From Microvirga sp. (GTDB lineage Bacteria; Pseudomonadota; Alphaproteobacteria; Rhizobiales; Beijerinckiaceae), in NCBI GenBank assembly GCA_031181145.1, contig JAPSLB010000005.1:78986-142985 (forward strand): a stretch of DNA of 64,000 bases, read 5' to 3'. Positions 56,315-64,000 of the stretch are shown in pieces. Every line of letters begins with the position of its first letter. Within the stretch, counting starts at the first letter, position 1. The notes under the pieces are model-generated. The model was not told the origin of the DNA and did no database searches. It saw only the letters and a list, made by a program, of their open reading frames with translations. Both the position numbers and the translations under genes were made by a program.

Positions 56315-56992
56315 TCAACTGATGGTTCCCGTGGCGAGTGCATGCTCGACGCCACCGGCGACATGGCGCCTCAGCACCTCGCACGCGCGGGCGGCGTCCC
56401 GTTCCAGGGCGCATTCCAGAAGCTCGGCATGCTCATTGGCGGCGATCTCACCGCGATAGCTCAGGGCGATCATCTGGTAGCGCAGGTATTTGTCGAAAAC
56501 CGCCGCGTGGTTGTCGATCAGCATCCTGGATCCGCACGCGGAGATGAGGGACTGGTGGAACTGCCAGTCGTAGCGCTTCCATTCCTCCGTATGAGATCTG
56601 TCGCCTTGAGCCATCCGGTCTTCCATCCGGGCAAGCCGGTGATGGGCGGCGACGACGCGGCCCTCCCATTCCATATCGCCAGACCGGAAGGACTGTTCCA
56701 GCGCGCGACATTCAAGGAGCTGCCGGAGGGCAGCGATCTCCCTCAGATTGGCGATGGACACGGGCGCCACCTCGAACCCCTTCTGGCCCTCGGCGACCAC
56801 CAGCCGCTCCGAGTGGAGGCGGTTCAGGATTTCGCGCAGGGTGCTGACGCTCGCCCCATAATCGGTCTTCAGCCGCTCGAGCTTCAGCCTCTTGCCCGGT
56901 GGCAGGCGGCCGAACACGATGTCGGACCGGATCTTCTGGTAAGCGCTTTCGCCGACCGTGGAGGGTGGGATGATGTGCATGCCGTCGTTCAT
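56315..56992 (-). CDS. GntR family (FCD) transcriptional regulator, copy 1
   Basis: 225 aa. Winged helix at residues about 13-75 ('YQKIRSDIVFGRLPPGKRLK', 'YGASVSTLREILNRLHSERL') and an FCD ligand domain after 90. It is about half identical to the protein encoded immediately upstream (56989-57657), which it overlaps by four bases. Together with a dyad at 57748-57766 it probably controls the TRAP/quiC cluster. Confidence 0.85.
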   Translation of the reverse strand: MNDGMHIIPPSTVGESAYQKIRSDIVFGRLPPGKRLKLERLKTDYGASVSTLREILNRLHSERLVVAEGQKGFEVAPVSIANLREIAALRQLLECRALEQSFRSGDMEWEGRVVAAHHRLARMEDRMAQGDRSHTEEWKRYDWQFHQSLISACGSRMLIDNHAAVFDKYLRYQMIALSYRGEIAANEHAELLECALERDAARACEVLRRHVAGGVEHALATGTIS

Positions 56993-57657
56993 GTGAGCGC
57001 TCCGCTCTTCAGCGTATAAGCCACGCATCCGTTCACATGCCGATTCAGCACCTCGCAGGCCCGCTCCGCATCCCGGCTCAGGGCACAATCGAGCAGCGTC
57101 CGATGCTCCTCCGCAGCGATCTCGCCACGGAAGACCACGGCCACCATCTGGTACCGAAGGTACTGGTCGAAGACACCGCCATAGAGGTCGAGCAGGGTCT
57201 GGGAATCGCATGCCTCTATGAGCGCGTGATGGAACTGGCGATCGTAGCGCTTCCAGATCTCCATCCCCTCCTGGTCTCCGGCCATCATCCGCCGCTCCAT
57301 GAACGCAAGCTTGTGATGGGCAGCCACGACCCGGCTCTCCCACTCCAAGTCCCCCGCGGCGAAGGACAGCGGCAGGGCATAAGTCTCCAGGAGAAGCCGC
57401 ATCGCCGCAACATCCTCGAAGCCCGCAGGGGAGACTGGCGCGACCCGAAAGCCGCGCTGCCCCTCGGCGAAAACGAACCCTTCCGACGAGAGCCGGCTCA
57501 GGATCTCGCGAAGGGTGCTGACGCTCGCCCCGTAGCCCTCCGCCAGCCGGTCGAGCCGGAGCCTTAGCCCGGGCGAGAGGCGGCCGAACACGATATCGGC
57601 CCGGATGCGGTCATAGGCGCGATCCGCAATGGATGTGGCCAGCAATTCGACACTCAT
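56989..57657 (-). CDS. GntR family (FCD) transcriptional regulator, copy 2
   Basis: 222 aa. Same layout as copy 1: 'YDRIRADIVFGRLSPGLRLR', 'YGASVSTLREILSRLSSEGF', then an FCD domain with 'WKRYDRQFHHALIEACDSQT'. It lies divergently 199 bp from the TRAP operon and translation of copy 1 is coupled to it (ATGA). The two may act as a heteromer or respond to different intermediates. Confidence 0.85.
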   Translation of the reverse strand: MSVELLATSIADRAYDRIRADIVFGRLSPGLRLRLDRLAEGYGASVSTLREILSRLSSEGFVFAEGQRGFRVAPVSPAGFEDVAAMRLLLETYALPLSFAAGDLEWESRVVAAHHKLAFMERRMMAGDQEGMEIWKRYDRQFHHALIEACDSQTLLDLYGGVFDQYLRYQMVAVVFRGEIAAEEHRTLLDCALSRDAERACEVLNRHVNGCVAYTLKSGALT

Positions 57658-57747
57658 CCGGCTGTAACCCTGTCCTTAGCCTGCATGAGAAACACTCTCC
57701 CGGAATGCCCTGCCTTTCCAGGCAAGCACCAATCATATGCTGAAAAT

Positions 57748-57766
57748 CAAAATATCAGATGATTTG
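57748..57766. promoter_or_regulatory. Imperfect palindrome, candidate GntR operator
   Basis: CAAA-AT-ATC-A-GAT-GA-TTTG: seven of nine symmetric positions pair. It lies in the AT-rich gap between the divergent GntR pair and the TRAP operon, 91 bp from each start. Confidence 0.55.
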
Positions 57767-57856
57767 AAAAATGCCTATTGATTTACAAATACTCTGATCC
57801 GATAGTGCCACTCAAGACGCAGACCAATGCGCAGCGACTGAAAAGGAGAGGGAACC

Positions 57857-58849
57857 ATGAGACTCGACATCAATCGGCGCGCCCTGATGGCCGCAGGCGC
57901 AGCCCTTCTGGCCTGGAGCGTGGCTGGCCCTGCCACCGCGCAGACGCCCACGAACCTGAGATTCTCCGCCGTCTTCTCGGAGCAAGACATCCGGGCCGAG
58001 ATGATGAAGCGGTTCGGCGAGGAGATCAAAGCCCAAGGCTTCAACCTTCAACCCTATTACGGTGGCACCCTCTTCAAGCAGGGTACCGAGCTCGTCGCCA
58101 TGCAGCGCGGCAATCTCGAGATGGGCAACATCGCGCCGCAGGACATCTCGAACCAGATCCCGGAATGGTCCATCGTCACTTCCGCCTACCTGTTCCGCGA
58201 TGCCGACCACCTGAAGAAGGTCTTCGCCAGCGATGTCGGACAGCAGCTGAAGACAATGGCCTCGGACAAGCTGGGCATCCACATCCTGGGCCCCACCTAT
58301 TTCGGCGCCCGGCATGTGGGTCTGAAACCCAACAAGAAGATCGGCACGCCGGAGGACCTTGCCGGCGTCAAGTTGCGCATGCCCGGCGGGGACGCCTGGC
58401 AGTTCCTCGGCCAGGCGCTCGGGGCCAACCCGACGCCGATGGCCTATGCCGAGGTCTATACCGGCCTGCAGACGGGCGCCATCGACGGGCAGGACAACCC
58501 GCTGCCGAACGTGCAGAACATGAAGTTCTACGAGGTGATGTCACAGATCGCCCTCACCTCGCACCTCGTGGGATTCGATCTGCTGGCCGTCTCCAACAAG
58601 GTCTGGAACGCCATGTCTCCGGAAAAGCAGGCAGCCTTCCAGGCGGCCGCTGACAGCGCAATCGAGTGGAGCACGCAGGAACACCTGAAGCAGGAGGCGC
58701 AGCTCGCGACCTTCTTCAAGGAGAAGGGCCTCGACGTCTACACGCCCGATCTCAAGGCTTTCCGCGAGTTCGCCCAGAAGAAGTATCTCGCGTCTGACCT
58801 TGCGAAGAGCTGGCCTCCGGGCATGCTCGAGAAGATCAACGCGATGTAG
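57857..58849 (+). CDS. TRAP transporter substrate-binding protein DctP
   Basis: 330 aa. Signal peptide residues 1-29 (cut after 'ATAQ'), then the DctP fold. The ligand-clamping Arg is in 'LAGVKLRMPGGDAWQFLGQA' (about 168-187), followed by 'AYAEVYTGLQTGAIDGQDNP', split here by sense, a highly conserved DctP segment. RBS 'aaaaggagag' precedes ATG 57857. It is first in the TRAP-aroQ-aroE operon; a cyclic polyol acid such as quinate or shikimate is the likely ligand by context. Confidence 0.9.
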   Translation: MRLDINRRALMAAGAALLAWSVAGPATAQTPTNLRFSAVFSEQDIRAEMMKRFGEEIKAQGFNLQPYYGGTLFKQGTELVAMQRGNLEMGNIAPQDISNQIPEWSIVTSAYLFRDADHLKKVFASDVGQQLKTMASDKLGIHILGPTYFGARHVGLKPNKKIGTPEDLAGVKLRMPGGDAWQFLGQALGANPTPMAYAEVYTGLQTGAIDGQDNPLPNVQNMKFYEVMSQIALTSHLVGFDLLAVSNKVWNAMSPEKQAAFQAAADSAIEWSTQEHLKQEAQLATFFKEKGLDVYTPDLKAFREFAQKKYLASDLAKSWPPGMLEKINAM

Positions 58850-58939
58850 GGCTTGAGGCGTTTCTGCCGCCGGAACCTCAAGCTCCGGCGGCTAGCCAAC
58901 GACGAATGATCAGGCACATCTCGCAAAGAAGACGGTTTC

Positions 58940-59458
58940 ATGACCTCATCATTGCAGGCAATCGGCTCCTGGCTCGCGCGCCGTGCGGAGAACGTGGCAG
59001 CCGCCATGCTGGCGGCGATGTTCCTGGCATTTCTCCTGCAGATCGCGTTTCGGTACGTCCTCAACCTCCCGATTGGCTGGACCCACGAGATCAGTGTCAT
59101 CCTCTGGATCTGGCTCGTCCTATGGGGTTCGTCCTTCGTCATCAGTGAGCGCGAGGAGATTCGTTTCGACATCATCTACGGCACCGTAGGTCCGGGATCC
59201 CGCCGGGTGATGATGCTCATCACCGCGGCCGCGCTGATCGCGCTCTACGCCATCTCGTTCCCGGCAGTCCTCGACTACGTCACCTTCATGAAGGTGGAGA
59301 AGACCAGCTATCTCAAGATCCGGTTCGACTGGCTGTTCTCGATCTACATCGTCTTCGCGGCCGCCACGATCATCCGCTATGTCTGGCTTGCCTGGCGGGC
59401 AATGCGAGGCGTGGCGCCGGAAGAGTTAGTCCCGACTGAGGCGAGTCCCGGCGTATGA
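58940..59458 (+). CDS. TRAP transporter small permease (DctQ)
   Basis: 172 aa with four membrane helices. 'IGWTHEISVILWIWLVLWGS' carries the DctQ signature W-x-x-E-I/V. It lies between DctP and DctM and overlaps DctM by four bases (ATGA). Confidence 0.9.
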   Translation: MTSSLQAIGSWLARRAENVAAAMLAAMFLAFLLQIAFRYVLNLPIGWTHEISVILWIWLVLWGSSFVISEREEIRFDIIYGTVGPGSRRVMMLITAAALIALYAISFPAVLDYVTFMKVEKTSYLKIRFDWLFSIYIVFAAATIIRYVWLAWRAMRGVAPEELVPTEASPGV

Positions 59459-60756
59459 ACCTGACAAGCCCCTTCTCGCTCGCACTCGTCACGATCACAG
59501 CCCTCGCCTTCCTTGGGCTACCCATCGGGCATTCGATGATCGCCGGCTCGATCCTGTACCTGCTGCTCGCGGGCCTGGACATGGGCACGGCCGCCGAGCA
59601 GCTCCTCAACGGTATGTATTCCAACTACGTCATCCTCTCGGTGCCGTTGTTCATCCTGGCTGCGGAGTTCATGAATATCGGCAGCATGACCGACCGCCTC
59701 ATGACGTTCTGCAATGCGCTGGTCGGCCGCTTCCGCGGTGGCCTTGCCCAAGTCAATATCCTGCAGAGCATCATCTTCGCCGGCATGTCCGGCTCGGCCA
59801 TCGCCGACGCCGCCGGGACGGGGCGCATGATGCAGGCCATGATGACCCGCGACGGCCGCTATACGCGGAGCTATGCGGCCGCGACGACTGCGGTCTCGTC
59901 CGTGATCGGACCGATCATCCCGCCGTCGATCCCGATGGTGCTCTATGCCCTCGTCTCCGATGCCTCGATCGGCTTTCTCTTTCTCGGCGGCGTCATCCCG
60001 GGACTGCTGATGGCCCTGAGCCAGATGGTCATCGTGGCCATCACAGCGCACCGCAGGAATTTCCCCGTCGAGAAGCCTGTTCCTTTGCGCAAGCTGCCGC
60101 GGATCACCTGGGACGCCTTTCCTTCGCTGATGATGCCGGTCGTTCTGCTCGGCGGCATCTATAGCGGCGTCATGACCCCTACCGAGGCGGCGGCTGTCGC
60201 GGCGGCCTATGCGCTTCTCATCTCGGCCGGTCTTTACCGCAGCGTGAGCTGGCGCGATTTCTATCGATCGCTCGCAGTCAGCGCCCGGACCTCGACCTCC
60301 ATTGGCATGCTGATCGCGGGTTCGCTCGTGTTCAACTATGTCGTCACGGTCGAGAACATCCCCGAAGGGGTGAGGGCGCTCCTCTCAAGCTGGGATCTCT
60401 CACCGGTCGGGTTCCTGATCTTGGTGAACGTCCTGCTGCTGATCCTGGGCTGCGCGCTCGAAGGAACGGCGATCCTGCTCATCGTGGTGCCGGTGTTCAT
60501 TCCCACGGCTCAGGCCCTGGGAATCGACATGGTGCATTTTGGGGTCGTGGTCGTCATCAACATCATGATCGGCCTGATCACGCCGCCTTACGGGCTGCTG
60601 CTGTTCGTCATGGCGAACATATCGGGGGAGCCCCTGCGCGCCATCGTGCGCGACGTGATGCCCTTCCTCCTCGCGATGATGGCCGCCCTGGCGATCCTGA
60701 CCTTCGTGCCCGAAACCGTGCTCTGGCTGCCGCGCCTCTTCGGCTACCAGGGCTGA
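59455..60756 (+). CDS. TRAP transporter large permease (DctM)
   Basis: 433 aa with about twelve helices. Family signatures: 'PLFILAAEFMNIGSMTDRLM' (about 61-80), 'AGMSGSAIADAAGTGRMM' (about 108-125) and 'GPIIPPSIPMVLYA' (about 152-165). It forms the Na+-driven carrier with DctQ. The gene order P-Q-M is complete. Confidence 0.93.
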   Translation: MNLTSPFSLALVTITALAFLGLPIGHSMIAGSILYLLLAGLDMGTAAEQLLNGMYSNYVILSVPLFILAAEFMNIGSMTDRLMTFCNALVGRFRGGLAQVNILQSIIFAGMSGSAIADAAGTGRMMQAMMTRDGRYTRSYAAATTAVSSVIGPIIPPSIPMVLYALVSDASIGFLFLGGVIPGLLMALSQMVIVAITAHRRNFPVEKPVPLRKLPRITWDAFPSLMMPVVLLGGIYSGVMTPTEAAAVAAAYALLISAGLYRSVSWRDFYRSLAVSARTSTSIGMLIAGSLVFNYVVTVENIPEGVRALLSSWDLSPVGFLILVNVLLLILGCALEGTAILLIVVPVFIPTAQALGIDMVHFGVVVVINIMIGLITPPYGLLLFVMANISGEPLRAIVRDVMPFLLAMMAALAILTFVPETVLWLPRLFGYQG

Positions 60757-60783
60757 GCCTGCTCCCTTCAGAGATACACACCG

Positions 60784-61239
60784 ATGAGCAAGCCGATCTA
60801 CATTCTCAACGGCCCCAACCTCAACCGCCTAGGGACCCGCGAGCCCGAGATCTACGGGCGGACGACGCTCGCCGAAATCGAAGCGATGTGCCGGGAAGCC
60901 GCCGCAGGCCATCCTACCGTGTTCCGGCAATCGAACCGGGAGTACGAGATCATCGATTGGGTGCACGAGGCTATCGACGAAGGCGACGGCATCATCATCA
61001 ACCCGGCCGCCTTTACGTTCACATCCATGGCGATCATGGATGCCCTGAAGATGTTTCCAGGCCCGCTGATCGAGCTTCACATCTCGAACATCCACAAGCG
61101 CGAGCCGATCTATCACAAGTCCTATGTCTCCCCAGTAGCGACCGCCGTCATCGCTGGCCTGGGCACCAAGGGCTATCCGTTTGCAGTGCGGGCAATCCTC
61201 GATATGCTCGATCAATCCTCGGCAGGGGCCCGAGCCTAA
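60784..61239 (+). CDS. Type II 3-dehydroquinate dehydratase-like protein, divergent
   Basis: 151 aa. Type II dehydroquinases convert 3-dehydroquinate to 3-dehydroshikimate. The N-terminus is canonical: Asn12, Arg19 and Tyr24 ('YILNGPNLNRLGTREPEIYG'). Asn73, Glu97 and His99 are also kept. However, the His of the usual 'NPGAxTHTS' is Phe79 ('INPAAFTFTS') and the Arg of 'REEFRxHS' is Tyr110 ('REPIYHKS'). Both contact the substrate in characterised enzymes. It may be a cluster-specific variant with altered substrate. It overlaps aroE by one base. Confidence 0.85.
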   Translation: MSKPIYILNGPNLNRLGTREPEIYGRTTLAEIEAMCREAAAGHPTVFRQSNREYEIIDWVHEAIDEGDGIIINPAAFTFTSMAIMDALKMFPGPLIELHISNIHKREPIYHKSYVSPVATAVIAGLGTKGYPFAVRAILDMLDQSSAGARA

Positions 61240-62141
61240 TGGCAAGCGATCCGTCCTCCAGGACCTTACCCTGGACCGATGAAGCCGCAACGGCATCAAC
61301 CTCCCTTTCCGTTCTCGTGGGATTGGTGGGAAGCGGCATCCAGGCGTCGCGGACGCCGAGACTGCATGAGCGGGAGGGCGCCGAGCAGGGACTTCGCTAC
61401 GTCTACAGGCTCATCGATCTGGAGACGCTCGGCCTCGATGCCACTGCCCTCCCCGAGATCCTGACCGCTGCGCAGCGCTTCGGCTTTGCCGGGCTCAACG
61501 TCACCCATCCCTGCAAGCAGGCCGTGATCCCCCTGCTCGATGAATTGTCGCCCGATGCGGCGGCACTGGGTGCTGTCAACACCATTGTGCTGAAGGATGG
61601 CCGCCGCGTCGGTCATAACACGGATTGGTGGGGTTTTGCCGAAAGCTTCCACCGCGAATTGCCAGACGTACGCATCGACCGGGTCGTCCAGTTCGGCGCA
61701 GGCGGCGCAGGTGCCGCCGTGGCTCACGCCCTGCTGAGCCTCGGAGCAGGCGAGATCACGATCGTCGACACGGATGAGGCCCGCTCCCAGGACCTCGCCG
61801 CCGCCCTGCGCGACCGGTTCGGAGATTGCCGCGCGAGAGCGGGCACAGCCGTGGCGAGTGCCCTGGCAGCCGCCGACGGCATGGTCAACACGACGCCGCT
61901 CGGCATGACGAAATATCCCGGCATGGTCGTCCCAGCCGATTTCCTGCGCCCGGACCTGTGGGTTGCGGATATCGTCTACTTCCCGCTGGAGACGGAACTG
62001 CTGCATCAGGCGCGGGTTCGCGGGTGCCGCACCATGTCCGGTGGCGCCATGGCCGTCTTTCAGGCCGTAGGCGCATTCCGGCTTTTCACGGGCTTGGAGG
62101 CGGATGCCGAGCGGATGCTTCGTCACTTCGGCGAGATGTGA
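61239..62141 (+). CDS. Quinate/shikimate dehydrogenase, QsuD/AroE family
   Basis: 300 aa. The substrate motif 'SRTPRLHEREGAEQG' (residues 38-52) is that of catabolic quinate/shikimate dehydrogenases rather than the 'SxSP' of biosynthetic AroE. Catalytic Lys93 ('NVTHPCKQ') and Asp129 ('GHNTDWWGF') are present, and the Rossmann loop GAGGAG is at 153-158. The residues after the second strand are 'VDTDEARS' (Asp178), which favours NAD over NADP. This suits an oxidative role on quinate or shikimate. Confidence 0.88.
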   Translation: MASDPSSRTLPWTDEAATASTSLSVLVGLVGSGIQASRTPRLHEREGAEQGLRYVYRLIDLETLGLDATALPEILTAAQRFGFAGLNVTHPCKQAVIPLLDELSPDAAALGAVNTIVLKDGRRVGHNTDWWGFAESFHRELPDVRIDRVVQFGAGGAGAAVAHALLSLGAGEITIVDTDEARSQDLAAALRDRFGDCRARAGTAVASALAAADGMVNTTPLGMTKYPGMVVPADFLRPDLWVADIVYFPLETELLHQARVRGCRTMSGGAMAVFQAVGAFRLFTGLEADAERMLRHFGEM

Positions 62142-62441
62142 CACCCGGAGATCGAAACCGAATGGACACGGCAATCCGGGGCGCGCCGGGAGCAGTGGAT
62201 CTCTCGTTACAGCCCCTTCTGGTGAATGCGGCCGGATTGCGCATCCTGAGCACCATCGACTGGCTGGCGCCAGATAGCTTTTGACGCTTCTCCAGCGCTG
62301 GCTTGGCTATAATTTCGAATCCGTTAGTTTGCCGGGTGGAGGCTGCTCCGCGAAGAGGCGCATCCGAAAGGTGACGGAACCTTTCGACTGCGATACGCCA
62401 GGATAGGGGCTTTCACTTTAGGCTGAATGTGAGGGATCAGG
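62142..62441. other. Intergenic stretch upstream of the VtlR-type gene
   Basis: 300 bases. A TATAAT is at 62308-62313 and TTGACG at 62281-62286, but their 21-base spacing is too long for a standard promoter. No gene recognised. Confidence 0.45.
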
Positions 62442-63332
62442 TTGGATTGGGACAAAATCAGACTCTTCTATGAGGTCGCAGAGGCGGGAAGCTTCACCCG
62501 GGCCGGCGAGAAGCTCGGGGTGAACCAATCCTCGGTCAGCCGCCAGATCAGTGCCCTTGAGCAGGAGTTGAAAGTTCCCCTGTTTCATCGGCATGCCCGC
62601 GGTCTGATCCTGACGGAACACGGAGACGTGCTCTTCAAGGCTGCGCAAGAGATGCACCTGCGCCTGGACCTGACACGCCAACGCCTCACCGAGACCAGTG
62701 AGCGCCCGGCAGGAGCGCTCAAAGTCACGGCAACCATCGGCATCGGCGGCATTTGGCTTGCCCAGCGCATCAAGGAATTCCTTGATCTCTATCCCGAGGT
62801 GAGGATTGAACTGATCCTGACGAATAATGAATTGGACCTCGCCATGCGGGAGGCGGATCTCGCCATTCGGCTACGCCGTCCCACACAACCCGACCTGATT
62901 CAACGGCGCCTGTTTACAATCCAATATCATGCCTATGCCGCCGTCGCGTACCTGGACCGCTTTGGCGAGCCCAAGAGCGTGGAGGATCTCGATCATCATC
63001 GCCTCGTCTGCCTGGGTGGTGACCAGCCGGGGTTCATTCTCGATCTGCATCGATTGGCAACCTTGGGACGCAATCCGAAGGATCCCCGCCCCAGCCACCT
63101 GGTGGTCAACGACAGCCTAGCCCTGCGACGTGCCATTGAGAGTGGCGCCGGGATCGGGATGGCCCCGGACTACGCCTTGAGCAACCATCCTGAGGTCAAG
63201 CAGGTTCTCCAGGACGTTGAGATGCCCTCGCTGGAGAGCTATCTGGTCTATCCAGACGAGATGCGTTCTGTCGCACGCCTCCAGGCATTCCGTGACTTCC
63301 TCGTCGCAAAGGCGCAGCGGTGGACCTATTGA
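62442..63332 (+). CDS. LysR family regulator of the VtlR/LsrB type
   Basis: 296 aa from a TTG start with 'gaggg' seven bases upstream. The N-terminus 'MDWDKIRLFYEVAEAGSFTR' and 'KVPLFHRHARGLILTEHGD' closely match VtlR (Brucella) and LsrB (Sinorhizobium/Agrobacterium), regulators of small-RNA, envelope and redox functions. It may be a paralogue rather than the core copy, because it follows the catabolic operon in the same direction. The targets are not visible here. Confidence 0.82.
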   Translation: MDWDKIRLFYEVAEAGSFTRAGEKLGVNQSSVSRQISALEQELKVPLFHRHARGLILTEHGDVLFKAAQEMHLRLDLTRQRLTETSERPAGALKVTATIGIGGIWLAQRIKEFLDLYPEVRIELILTNNELDLAMREADLAIRLRRPTQPDLIQRRLFTIQYHAYAAVAYLDRFGEPKSVEDLDHHRLVCLGGDQPGFILDLHRLATLGRNPKDPRPSHLVVNDSLALRRAIESGAGIGMAPDYALSNHPEVKQVLQDVEMPSLESYLVYPDEMRSVARLQAFRDFLVAKAQRWTY

Positions 63333-63369
63333 TGCGCGTTGCGGAGCATCTGGGAGCGATTTGGGCTGG

Positions 63370-64000
63370 TCAGCCGCCTGTCGTCCCCTCCTTCGACGCT
63401 CCACCGGCCGCACGGCTCGGCCAGTACCCGGCAAGGCTGGTCCCGTCCCGAGCCCCCCACCCCTGCCGGCTGGCCTCATCGTAGACCGAGAGAGCCCGTT
63501 CGGCGACGGGAAGCGAGAATCCGAGCTCCTGTCCCTCCGCGATCATGGTTCGCAGATCCTTCCGGAACGAGTCGACATCGAAGGTCACGGGCTGAGGATC
63601 CTCACCGCGCATTCCCTTGGCAACCATGGGTCCGCGCGCCTTCAGGATATTGGCACCGCCGGATGTGTCCGAGAACAGGTCCACGATCCGCTCCGGCTCG
63701 ATCCCGAGATGGCGGCAGAGCGAATACGCCTCGCCAAGCGCCTGGTAGTAGACCACCAACGGCAGGTTGACGGCCAGCTTCAGGCTTGCCCCTGCCCCGA
63801 CCGGCCCGGCATGTTCGATGCGGCGGCATAGCTGCTCGAGGATCGGGTGTGCCCGAGCCACATCGTCCGGCGCTCCGCCGACCAGGCCGATCAGCCGGCC
63901 TTCGCGGGCGGGGCCGGTGGAGCCGCTCACCGGACACTCCACATAGTTTGCGCCCCTCGTCGTGATCCGCTCCGCCAGGGCTCGCTGGATCCCCGGCTGG
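63370..64000 (-). CDS. NAD(P)-dependent beta-hydroxyacid dehydrogenase (C-terminal part)
   Basis: The gene runs off the right edge; about 210 residues are visible. 'YVECPVSGSTGPAREGRL' is the substrate-site motif of 3-hydroxyisobutyrate/6-phosphogluconate-like dehydrogenases and 'GAGASLKLAVNLPLVVYYQA' holds the catalytic Lys. The C-terminal helical domain ends with a Gly/Ser-rich tail. The Rossmann half lies outside the window. It is convergent with the VtlR-type gene. Confidence 0.8.
   Translation of the reverse strand, partial: QPGIQRALAERITTRGANYVECPVSGSTGPAREGRLIGLVGGAPDDVARAHPILEQLCRRIEHAGPVGAGASLKLAVNLPLVVYYQALGEAYSLCRHLGIEPERIVDLFSDTSGGANILKARGPMVAKGMRGEDPQPVTFDVDSFRKDLRTMIAEGQELGFSLPVAERALSVYDEASRQGWGARDGTSLAGYWPSRAAGGASKEGTTGG

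Overview
The window is GC-rich DNA from an alphaproteobacterium, most likely of the order Hyphomicrobiales (Rhizobiales). The linked block hrcA / rph-rdgB / hemW / LpoA-like lipoprotein / rsmI-yraN / gshB, the DUF1127, DUF2852 and DUF1328 small proteins, a VtlR/LsrB-type LysR regulator and GGAAC-N16-CGTT (EcfG-type) promoters all fit that order. A Microvirga/Methylobacteriaceae-like genus is my inference only.

Layout. 1-2.6 kb: end of a sulfonate-type ABC importer operon plus an OsmC protein. 2.6-14.1 kb: conserved housekeeping block (cell-wall lipoprotein, rsmI-yraN, gshB, hemW, rdgB-rph, hrcA) interrupted by a LysR/DUF1127 pair, a lipid kinase and a TetR/DUF2852 pair. 14.3-28.3 kb: a secreted Cys-repeat protein, a broken APC permease, SulP transporter, lepA, MFS, SDR, an arsC with an internal stop, HWE histidine kinase, lytic transglycosylase, an orphan TRAP binding protein, DUF1328, a Dda-like helicase and a DMT exporter. 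28.9-31.5 kb: a general-stress island in which an H1-like protein, a PRC-barrel protein and an SDR each carry a perfect EcfG promoter. 31.7-33.9 kb: mepA, msrA and a small membrane protein. At 34.06 kb there is a tRNA-Ser(GGA).

34.15-39.9 kb, directly after the tRNA, is a decayed accessory zone: IS3 remnant, receiver-domain fragment, CPT-like kinase, alpha/beta-hydrolase fragment, aquaporin Z, an IHF-alpha paralogue and a broken cyclase-like gene. 39.9-50.4 kb is an envelope-centred cluster: membrane-fusion protein and partner, large MscS channel, small secreted proteins, a TPR/FlgO-like membrane protein, DUF2092, DUF1254 and an outer-membrane protein. 51.2-54.3 kb holds LysR, a Tat-exported amidohydrolase and a secreted ankyrin protein.

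54.4-62.1 kb is a catabolic cluster for quinate/shikimate-type carbocyclic acids: QuiC 3-dehydroshikimate dehydratase, two overlapping GntR paralogues, a complete TRAP transporter, an AroQ-type dehydratase and a QsuD-like, probably NAD-dependent dehydrogenase. The expected flow is uptake, oxidation, dehydration to 3-dehydroshikimate, then protocatechuate. The AroQ member lacks two residues normally conserved at the active site, which makes its exact substrate an open question. The window ends with a VtlR/LsrB-type regulator and a partial beta-hydroxyacid dehydrogenase.
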